From NCBI RefSeq assembly GCF_018991925.1, contig NW_024756914.1, positions 6,779,373-6,843,372 on the forward strand: 64,000 bases of DNA, in the 5' to 3' direction. The stretch is from Homarus americanus. Lineage: Eukaryota; Arthropoda; Malacostraca; Decapoda; Nephropidae. The translations under genes and the position numbers were made by a program. Under the pieces are notes generated by a model that saw only the letters and a program-made list of their open reading frames with translations, was not told where the DNA came from and ran no database searches. Position 1 is the first letter of the stretch, and each line of letters starts with the position of its first letter. Shown piece by piece: positions 55,071 through 64,000 of this stretch.

Positions 55071-56360
55071 CTCAGCTTCTTTGAATCTTGGGAGGTGGAG
55101 GATGTGCAGAATAGAGGTAAGGTGAGATCAGGTGGATGGGAACGTGGGAAGGAGGGAGATGGGGCGGGAGATGGGGATGGAGTGATGAGAGGAGAGGATG
55201 GGGAGGAATCGTGTCAGAGGGCATTGGGAGGAAAGACAGGTGTGAATAATGAAATGGGGAGGCGCAGAAGAGGAGGCCAGTGTGAAACATAAAATCTTTG
55301 ATCCTCCTCCTCAGTCGACCTATCTCATCTCCTCCCGCTCCTCCTCCACTCCGTGCCTGCTTGCCTTGGTACCTGAACAAGTGCCTCAGCTCACTCTGCC
55401 ACCATCCTGCCTGACCGCCCTACCTCCGGGTCTCCTCCTCACCCAGCTCTTCCTTGCCCCATCCATGGTATATTCCCCTCACCACGCCCAGTGCTCTTTA
55501 ACATGACCTCCTCATCTGCATGATGTTAGTGGAAACGTGTATACCCCACACACGCCATTATCCGTGGGTTCAAGGGCATGGATTTTATGAGCAGAGACCC
55601 GTTGGTGCGACACCAATACTACCTGGGTCTGAGAGTCTGATCTGCAATTTCGCTGGTTCAGTTAAGATCAGGTTGGTTAGGTTAGGTTTTGCCGGCATAA
55701 GTTAAACTAAACTCTTCAAATATTGTAGTCCACTAATCTAGCTGCACTAAACAATTTCCATCTCGCATTTTCAAAAATTTGAACCCAGACGACCAGGTTG
55801 GCAGTCAGGCAGCCATCCACTGGACTACGATTGGCTATATGAGCTGACTGGCCGCTAACCTGGTGGTCTGGGTTTAAAACCTAGCACTGAATGAAAATGT
55901 TTACAGCTTACGCAATTAGTATTTCACATAGTATTGAAATAGGTCCATAAGCCCACTACAACCTAGCTACTTTCACTAACCTAACTAACCTGACCAGAGC
56001 CGACACAACACAACACAAGCAGCGGGTCATCTTCTACGCCGGCACTGTAGTCTTGGCAAAGGTACAGTACACATACTATATATCACTCTGATGGTCAGTG
56101 TTCAGCCACTTCAGCCCTAGGATGGTTGAAATACTCATCTAAAATCTTGTTTTGCTGCTGTTGTTTTTTTTTTGTATGCGAAAAAGTTCTGTTAGTCAGT
56201 CGGTCCAGCTAGACTTGGGGGTTCAGTCAGTCAACAGTTCAGTCAGTCTGTTTAGTTAATATAGTCAGTCAACGCGGTCCAGCCAGTTCAGTCAATCCGC
56301 CGATGCAATCCTTCCAGGAGGTCCAGTGGTGCAGCGGGAGGACTGAAAGTATCGCTTTTC
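55071..56360 (+). other. Copy B block 6, counterpart of 39,776-41,220
   Basis: Shortened purine tract, the GTGTATACCCCACACACGCC region, the inverted SINE pair (about 55,720-55,960) and the CAGTC-rich unique region. One substitution-rich part (55,095-55,260) differs more than the rest, so allelic divergence is possible. Confidence 0.85.
55720..55960. mobile_element. Inverted pair of tRNA-derived SINEs (copy B)
   Basis: Counterpart of 40,580-40,805. The left arm keeps TTTGAACCCAGACGACCAGG and the right arm TGGTCTGGGTTTAAAACC, so the right B box is damaged here. The spacer is slightly longer (GGCTATATGAGC). Confidence 0.5.
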
Positions 56361-58115
56361 GATGATGTCATCAATATTTGGCACCCTAACTCACCATCAC
56401 CTGACCCTGGCACCTCTTGGGTGGTACCTTTCCATTGACTTTGGCAAATCTTAGTTGACATGTAGTAAATCTTAGGTGACCTTGGCACCTGTAAGATGAC
56501 CTTGGCACCTCTTAGGTGACCCCAACCTGCAATTTTGTCTTGATCTGCATCTCGTCTTTATGCATTTTTCAACCTTTCAATCTCTCTCTGTAGACTATAT
56601 GATGGGCACCTAAACTAATCTGCTACTCAAACTTAACGTAACGTAAAGTATCCTAACCTAACCTAACCAAATCTAACGTAACATAATCAAACGTAACATA
56701 ATGTAACGTACCGTACCGTAAGCTAAGCTAATCAAACCTACAAAACCAGCCATTTAAAACACTCTTCACCACCATGATCATTATTTTCTAGCTCTCGATC
56801 ACAATTCCTCAGACATTGTGGGTCATTATAGCAACATTATCATAAAGAAACGATTGGTGGCCACAGATATGATCCCTTGAGAACTGTTCTGAACCTTCGA
56901 CTTCACATTATCTGAGGTCCACTTTCTCCTTTCAAATGGTCAAGTTTATCTTTTATTTTCTCTATTAAATTCTTCTGTTTTCCCTGTGACATTTATTAGT
57001 ATGAGTAGTTGTTCGTTTACATTCATGACTTGACGTTTTGATCGATGGGAATTATGGGAAATAGTTTTTTCTTTTTGAGTTGAAGAGAAATTTTCGTTCC
57101 GAGTTCCATGTCGAAATGAAAAGGTTTATTCAAAGTTTCATGTCGAAGGAAAAAGGTTCGTTCAAAGTTTCACGTCGAAGGAAAAAGGTTCGTTCAAAGT
57201 TTCACGTCGAAGAAAAAAGGTTCGTTCAAAGTTTCACGTCGAAGAAAAAAGGTTCGGTCAGAGTTTCAATCTCATTCTTTATTATCGCTCCCGTCCTTCA
57301 CCTCTCAGATTCTCATAAAATGACAAGATGAATCGTCAGTGTCACCCCAGTGTGCTGCTGACCTCCTTCTAGCCTCCTTCTGACCTTCTCCTGACCTCCT
57401 ATGACCTCCTTCGTCCTCTGCCATCCCTCAGCGAAGACAAGTGGATGGCTCCTGGCACTGAGGCCGTGGTGGCCCTAAACGACTGCTGTGGGGGCCCTGG
57501 TAACACACGCGACTGCTAGCTGTGAGGGCCTGGTAACACACACGCTGCTGGCTGTGAGGGCCCTGAGTAACACACGCGACTGCTGGCTGTAGGGCCCTGA
57601 AGCAACACATACAATTGGTTGTGAGGGCCATGGTGACGTAAGCAGTGATGGATTTAAGAACCGTGAGTAACACAAACAACGCATTTATACAGATTGACGG
57701 TCACTCATTATCTTCAACAACACTTAACGCTGGCAGATGAAACAGAGTATAGATATCTCGAAGTAAACTCAGTCGTCAACGATGGTAGAACTCTCTGGCA
57801 GGATATAAGCGACATGATTTATAAACACAGATCTATTTTAGAAATTCCTCGCAGTTTGTCACCAACAGATTGTCTTCAGCACCTACAAGAACCGATGAGT
57901 TACCTGACACAACCGAAATATATTATCAAATCCCATACAAAACATATAGGGGAAGAGGCAATTCTTTTCACGATTCTTGTAACCTAACCTAACCTAACCT
58001 AACCTAACCTAACCTGATCTTACCTGACCTGACCTGACCTAAGCTAACCTAACCTACACCAAAAAAAAATATCTGGTGGCCTAAAATCGATTGAAGAGAG
58101 AGAGAGAACACACAT
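56361..58115 (+). other. Copy B block 7, counterpart of 41,221-42,960
   Basis: 22-bp GGTGACCTTGGCACC units, unique DNA, the 31-bp GTCGAAG minisatellite (57,100-57,265, cleaner than in copy A), the 35-bp GAGTAACACACGCGACTGCT units and the AACCT block at 57,977-58,060. It also has extra phrases absent from copy A, such as AACAGAGTATAGATATCTCG near 57,742. Confidence 0.9.
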
Positions 58116-59540
58116 TTTTCCATCACTGGTCTACCTCAACACATAAAACCCCTTAATCACACTATCAGCATCATAACCCCCAAAAGTAACACCACCACCA
58201 CTACAGTACAACTCAAATTATATACCGCTTGTCTGACTCCCCGGTGAGACTAAGACCGCAGCCAGCAGGCGGCGGAGAGGACATAAATTGTGGTGGTGGA
58301 GAAAAGCACTGTGGGGCCAGCAGTGTATAAGAACCCGTGACAAACCACACCCCGGACCCAAGTATTTCCCGGTAGCTGTTGTAGTTGTGTGTAGATGATT
58401 ACATCGAGGAGGAAAATAATGACACCGACAGAAGGTTTATGTGGCGTAGACAAGGTCTCTCTCTGTCTCTCCTCTCTCTGTTTACCTTCCTTCCTTACTG
58501 TCCTTCCTTCATTTTCTCTCTCCTCACCTCCTTCTCTATCATCTTACTTCCTTCCTTCCCTACCTTCCATCTCTCTATTCCTCCTTCACTCCTTCTCTCC
58601 TTCGCTCCCCTCCTTCCACCGTCCATCTCCCCTCATCCACCCCTCTCTACTCCCTCTCTCCTTCCTTCCCTAAGCAAGCTGTGTTGCATTCACGTTCCTC
58701 TGCAACATTTCCTCAGTTAGTAAAGCACCGCCCGCCTAGTTCAAGAAGTCCCCGTGTTGGAGTGATGGCGTAGTCAGCTGGCAACAAGACCAGGCTACTT
58801 GGCTATAAGAAAGGTGTGTGTGTGTGTGTGTGTGTGTAGTTGTAGACTAGAGTGTACATGGTTGTCGCCCCCACACTAAATAGTATTAATGGTACACTTG
58901 CTCCAGTAATCCCCAGCAGCAGTATAAGAAAACATGGTTATCTGCGGCAGTCATACACAGCCTGGTGGTGTTGTTCTGCCCGTAAATGACACGCTTGTGG
59001 GAGCTTAAGTCTGACTACAGTCCCGTTCGTCTATCCTCAGCTCACAATACCACACTTATGGAAGATATACCAAGTGAACGTTCGCCAGCCCTTTGCCTGC
59101 AGTGGCGTTCTTTTATGTAATAAGTAAGAGACAAGCTGGCCTCCTCTGGCTGTGGTCCAGCCCGGCCGTCGGGGATGCAGCAGCAACTCCGGACTACCTA
59201 GAACAACTTGGGTTATGTATTATGGGCGGTGAGGAGGTGGGGGGGAGTGGGGGGAGGAGGATGGAGGAGGCAGGAGGGAGGATGGAGGCAGGAGGAGAAG
59301 GCAGGATACAGGATTAGGTTTGGGTGCTCACGACACAACTTGAGGCAACCGGAGAGAGGAAGGGACGCGAGCTGCTGTTAGGGATGATCGTGGATATAAA
59401 CAAGAATACTACGGCGCTGTGCCCAGGCCAACGGCTGAGAATTCGTTGGTGGGCGTCGGTGAAGAGCAGAAGGACGGGAGGGCAAGGACGTCCTCACTCT
59501 CTGCAGGGCGTCCTTCGTCTGGGCCGGTGTGTGTGTGTGT

Positions 59541-59573
<33 letters not shown>

Positions 59574-59640
59574 TATTCCCGTCTTGTAGCTGACTAACAC
59601 GTGCATTTGACCCTACCTGTAGATCTCGTGTAGTATAATA
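58116..59640 (+). pseudogene. Copy B block 8, broken counterpart of the candidate gene at 43.2-44.4 kb
   Basis: The TATA-like TATAAGA (58,326), the start region (ATG at about 58,395), the pyrimidine tract, the second-exon region (58,673-58,810) and the frames of 43,710 and 44,068 can all be followed. Indels interrupt every frame. The breaks are most simply sequencing errors in an unpolished contig end; a truly decayed allele is the alternative. The label pseudogene describes the state of this copy only. Confidence 0.5.
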
Positions 59641-60979
59641 TTGAAATCATACACTATATACTCTGTTCATTCATTCACCCGCACACGATATCTTTCCCTT
59701 CAGCAACTTGAAAAATAGTTCGCGGTTGCAAGACATTATGTTGATTGCAGCTTCATACTCTTACACCAGCATTAGGATGTCGCTGAGTGATTGAGTGTTG
59801 CAGATACACCCTCCGCTACTTCACCAGCAATTGCAACATATTAAAATAGTAAAACCCGTGTAACAGAAAATAAACTGGAAGCGGTAAGGGAGATTATAAA
59901 AGACAATTACTAGTAAGAGTGAATGAATGACCTCCTGTCCTACTATGACGTCTAACCAGGACATTAACTGGAGCTTTATTCAATATTCCGGCCTCGTCAA
60001 ACATCAGGTCAACTCCAACACCCAACATCCGGCTCCCGTCAAACATTGATCAACTCAACACCAGCATCCGGCCCCGTCAAACATCAGGTCACCTCTAACA
60101 CCCAACATCCGGCCCCGTCAAGCATCAGGTCACCTCAACATCCAGCATCCGGCCTCGTTAGCATCACCCACCATCCGGCCCCGTCAACCATCACCACCAC
60201 TGGTTCACCTCCCCCAAAAAGACCGAACATTCGACAGAAATTTTTTAAACGTGAAAATGAGACGAAATTCTCCTTCCTTTACCAGAAAGTGTTTAAGAAA
60301 GTGATCACTGTTAATTGTCTTAAATAAATGAGATTATCCGAAGTATAGACACCCCAGTTTATTTCACCTGAAGATTGAACACCCTAATGCTGCTTGGGTT
60401 AGGTTAGGTTAGGTTTGGTTGTGTTAGGTTAGGTTAGGTCTATTCCTTCATTTCCTAGTTATCATCTCCCCCACCTTTCCCCATCTCATCCTCTTCCATT
60501 CTCCTCTACCTCCCTTCTTCATTTTCACAGCAATTACATGTTTTCTTCTCTCTTTCCCCTTTCATTAATTACCTGTATCCTCTACATTATTTATCATCAT
60601 TATTACATCCTCTGTTTCATCACTTGTGCCTCCTTTTCCTCCTCTTCTCTTCTACTTCCCTCGTACTCTCTCCTCTTTCTATTTTGTATTTTCTTTGTTG
60701 TCTGTTTTATTTCATTTGTTGTGTATCCCTTCTTTACTTCTTCCTGTTCTATCTCTCTCTCTCTCTCTCTTCCCTCTTCATTTCCCCCTTTTCTTGTCCC
60801 TCCTACCCTTTACCATTACTCTCTACTTACTATTTCCTCCTTCCCACTCTTCCTTCCTTTCACTCTCTCTTAACTTCCTCCCTCCTACTCTCCCTCCTTC
60901 TCCCCATCCACCCCAGCTCTCCATGACTTTTCTCTCCACACTTTCTTCTCTCATACCTTCTTTAGCTCCCTCCAGCAAT

Positions 60980-61042
<63 letters not shown>

Positions 61043-61240
61043 CCTCTCTCTCTCTCTCTCTCCCCTTGCCCTCCCACTCTCCCCCCTCTCCCCTCCCTCC
61101 CACGCTCTCACCACCTGCTACTCTCCCAGGCTTAAGGTGACATTCTCTTCACTTTTATCAATTTTGTGCTTACCTCCCGAGGCACCTGAGCCAAGTTGCT
61201 TTCATCTATGCTAATGAGTTGTCCTTCAAAATCGACTAAT
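59641..61240 (+). other. Copy B block 9, counterpart of 44,531-45,980
   Basis: Unique DNA, the 41-bp CATCCGG minisatellite (59,985-60,200) and a TTAGG block at 60,400-60,440 that is longer than in copy A. The CT-rich tract follows, with a CT run at 60,983-61,065 that is far longer than in copy A. Confidence 0.9.
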
Positions 61241-61761
61241 TACCTGTGCTTGCAAGATCATTAGTGACAGTGCCTTTGCAAGATCATGTTTAGATATATA
61301 TAGCACGCAGATTTTGTAAGTATAATTTGTAAGTAGTAATTTAAGTTTATATTTTATTATACAGGCAAAAATTTTATAAGTATGATAGTATAAACAGCAA
61401 CTAATGTGTATATTTTGTTATGAAATAGAAAATTTATAAGTATATATAGAATAAAGTGCATAGATTTTATAAGTTAATTGTTTCAGGATAAAGTACAGAA
61501 CTTTTACTTAAATATATAGTATATACATTGGAGAAAAAATTTTAAGTATAAGACTAAACAAAATTTAGTAATATGTATCCAGTTAAGTAAGTGTGATTTA
61601 TAAAAGTACAGATCATATGTTTATGTAGTTGTGAAGGCTGTGGTAGTGGTGATTGTAGGGTGGAGAGAGAAAAGAAGAAGAGATTTAATATATATACAGT
61701 TAAAATCATGTGGCAGAGTAAGTGAAATGGGTAGTGAATACCGTAGAGTATTACTCATACG
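61241..61761 (+). other. Copy B segment with about 0.3 kb absent from copy A
   Basis: AT-rich DNA. After ATTTTATAAGTATGATAGTA it contains about 110 bp of extra ATTTATAAGTATATA-like units. From 61,572 to 61,785 there are about 215 bp (starting GTAATATGTATCCAGTTAAG) missing from copy A, where the flanks join directly at 46,220-46,230. The insert includes a match to 2295-2334 (GAGTAAGTGAAATGGGTAGTG). Confidence 0.75.
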
Positions 61762-61835
61762 GGGTGATCAAAAAATCCCTGTGCACCTGGGATACTAAAC
61801 AACTATTATAGATGCACAAGGACTTTTCGATCACC
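61762..61835. mobile_element. Complete 74-bp inverted-repeat element (copy B)
   Basis: The left arm GGGTGATCAAAAAATCCCTG and the right arm, which reads GGTGATCGAAAAGTCCTTGT on the minus strand, are imperfect inverted repeats of about 23 bp around a centre of about 25 bp. Length and end motif match the element at 14,619-14,692. It has no coding capacity. Mariner-type MITE is the likely class by inference. Confidence 0.55.
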
Positions 61836-61907
61836 ACGTCTGTAAACTCTGCAGTGTTTTACTACCAAGTTTCATTACTATGCCACTTGATTACTATACT
61901 GAACACA

Positions 61908-61946
<39 letters not shown>

Positions 61947-62163
61947 CCACCACCGTAGCCTGAACCACTAACACCACAGCCTACACCACCATCACCGCAA
62001 CCTACCACCACTAACGCAGCCTGCACCACCCTTGGCCGCTGTCGGAGGCATTAGAGTGATAGATAACCACAATCTATATGATAATGGAGTAGCATCTGGT
62101 GTATAACATGTCATTACTGGACCTCTGACCCGCACCTCTTGCTTACAGGTCCCAGGTCACGCA

Positions 62164-62194
<31 letters not shown>

Positions 62195-62235
62195 AGAAAA
62201 TCACCAGACCGGTAGCATGCCCAGGTGACGAATCT

Positions 62236-62295
<60 letters not shown>

Positions 62296-63394
62296 GTTTC
62301 CTCTCTTCCTTTGTCTATCCACCTATCCTTGCACTCTATCCTCGGTAATAATTTCCTTCTCTTTGTCTCTCCTACCATCATCCATTGTCCTCCTTATCCT
62401 CATCTGTGCTCACAGGAGCTGCACTAACCCCTCTTCCCCTTCCCCCTCCTCATCCCCCTTTTCCCCCACCCTTCCTCTCCTCCTCCCCTTACCTCCCATC
62501 CACACCTTCCCTCGTTATTTCAACTTTTTTCTCTTGTTCTTATGAGTTAGGAAGATAATTTGTAAAAAAAAACTAATTATAGTTTTTCTCTAAATATATA
62601 ATATAGGAAATTCCTCAAGGATTTATGTTAAAAAAATACAATACGCTGATAACTATTGTCTTAAGTGTAATACTAAAATATTTTGTCTGGGAAGAAAATG
62701 AATAAATTAACGCTTGTTCCTCTGTATTAGTTAATGTTTCTGTTAGTGCAGTTAACATTCTCACAACATACAGTAAAGAATAGCAATATGTAGATAAACT
62801 TAACACAGATAGGTATTCATTATAAAAAAAGAAAATGATTACAAGAAATAACAAAATCACGTGATGTTTTATTGTCTTGTAGCTCCAGTTAAGGATCTGT
62901 CGTTCGTAATTGGATACCTGTATAATTGTAATTACCTTTCTGACGCTAATTACTCGCTGGCTATGGTTTGTCAAGGTCACTTTGTGGTGTTTATGTGATA
63001 TTCTGGATGTTCTTAAGCTATGGGTTATCTTTATATAGCTCCAGTTATATCATGGGTTATCATAATATATCCCCAAATTACACCATAAGTTATCATTTCC
63101 TCTAATATAACACCAAACACTAACACGATATCACAAAGGAAAAAAAAAATGCTATAGTCTATGTTATCATATATCTGATAACGAAGGACATAATAACTAC
63201 GCCTCCACTGTTGGATATCACACAGACATGGTTATCACATATCCCAGAAGACAAAGAAAAAGATATCACATTACGTCATCTCACATAACACAATTTAGCC
63301 TGATATCATTACAGGTATTGTAATCAACCTGTACCTGTAGAACATCTGAGGCTAGATGATATATGGTGGAAGTTGTTCTATCATTAACCTGTGA
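61836..63394 (+). other. Copy B block 10, counterpart of 46,282-47,769
   Basis: CT repeats (61,911-61,943, and a second set at 62,233-62,290 that copy A lacks), CA repeats (62,162-62,194) and a pyrimidine-rich tract. AT-rich unique DNA follows to 63,394. No gene is supported. Confidence 0.85.
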
Positions 63395-63600
63395 TTGTGG
63401 TGATTTAGTCCCTCGAGTATGGTGATTTAGTTCCTTATGGATGTTGATTTAGTCCCTTGAGTATGGTGATTTAGTCCCTTGAGTATGGTGATTTAGTCCC
63501 TTAAGTAAGGTGATTTAACCCCTTGAGTACGATGACTTCAAACCTTTAATTAGAGTGCAATCGTACTCAAGGATGTCATCGTACTTAAAGGGTTAATAAT
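63395..63600. repeat. 22-bp repeat array ending in an inverted copy
   Basis: About seven units of the GAGTATGGTGATTTAGTCCC family run to 63,545. At 63,568-63,600 the family appears on the opposite strand (TCGTACTCAAGGATGTCATC, then AAAGGGTTAA). The inverted unit can pair with the units at 63,500-63,530. Copy A stops exactly before this inverted part. Confidence 0.85.
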
Positions 63601-63840
63601 ATGTTACGATCACTGACACAAGACTCCTGCTGTCACCAGGTACACAGAGGTCACTACAGAGGTCACCAGGTACACAGAGGTCACCAGGTACACAGAGGCC
63701 ACCAATTAGAAGACAGATGATGTGTTTTGTTTTATTAGAATTTGTTGATGTTGTAAGGGGGTGTTAGAGTCAGGTAGAGTCAAGAGTAATTATTTCTGTT
63801 TTGGTGACGTTAATTACATCACAACAATATGTTTTTACTT
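63601..63840. other. Unique stretch with a short 18-bp repeat
   Basis: AGGTCACCAGGTACACAG is repeated about three times at 63,640-63,700. The remainder is unique. TGACGTTA at 63,802-63,809 resembles a cAMP-response half site. Confidence 0.6.
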
Positions 63841-63990
63841 ATAACCAATCACAGTTTTTGTGTCTAATATTTGACCAATCAGAACTGAGATTTAGATGTT
63901 TTGACTCTATCCAATAACGGGAGCTTAAAATTTCCACCAATCACAGTGACGGTATGCCATGTGGACGGTGATAACGTGAGCCAATTAATA
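63841..63990 (+). promoter_or_regulatory. Cluster of five CCAAT boxes
   Basis: CCAAT occurs on the plus strand at 63,845, 63,875, 63,911, 63,937 and 63,981, spaced 30, 36, 26 and 44 bp. Three are followed by CA (CCAATCA), and flanks such as GACCAATCAG fit the NF-Y binding consensus known from animal promoters. Multiple evenly oriented CCAAT boxes are typical of some promoters, so a gene to the right of the window is possible. No TATA box or start site is visible before the edge. Confidence 0.4.
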
Positions 63991-64000
63991 GATGAGGTGC

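Overview
The window is eukaryotic, intergenic-looking DNA. Simple and short tandem repeats dominate it: GT/CA, CT/GA, CTC, TATG and CCAT tracts and many 12-45 bp minisatellites. Scattered blocks of (TTAGG)n, the arthropod telomere motif, together with the extreme repeat density point to an arthropod, most likely a decapod crustacean. That assignment is an inference from composition. I recognise no complete known protein gene, rRNA, tRNA, CRISPR array or bacterial feature. Nearly all long open frames are translations of repeats. A few short non-repetitive frames look coding and are listed as low-confidence candidate exons.

Layout. Positions 1-8,000 hold a very old, diverged satellite with a spacing near 145 bp, broken up by later microsatellites and a 12-bp minisatellite, plus a recent 150-bp local duplication. 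Positions 8,000-31,950 are a chain of unrelated tandem repeats with short unique islands. These include a 106-bp higher-order array (9.1-9.8 kb), a 1.5-kb array of a 20-bp unit (10.3-11.8 kb) and large polypyrimidine/polypurine tracts. A 74-bp inverted-repeat element sits at 14.6 kb. Positions 31,950-47,918 (copy A) recur in the same order and orientation at 48,062-63,545 (copy B). The copies are separated by exactly 100 N. Positions 63,546-64,000 carry a cluster of CCAAT boxes that could belong to a promoter facing a gene beyond the window.

The clearest finding is technical. Both edges of the N gap carry Oxford Nanopore ligation-adapter sequence, each in the orientation expected for a read end. 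Copies A and B are therefore best read as two overlapping contig ends that were scaffolded side by side instead of being merged, so the 16-kb tandem duplication is probably false. Copy B is much noisier, with many small deletions and A/C-only patches. It also holds about 0.3 kb that copy A lacks, so allelic difference may contribute.

The most gene-like place is 43.1-44.4 kb in copy A. It has a TATA-like box, an ATG in good context, two in-phase candidate exons with plausible splice sites and two further open frames. It has no recognisable homology. I found no convincing new functional system in this window. The best biological leads are the degenerate 145-bp satellite, the dispersed 22-bp repeat family, the 74-bp inverted-repeat elements, the inverted SINE pair and the CCAAT cluster.
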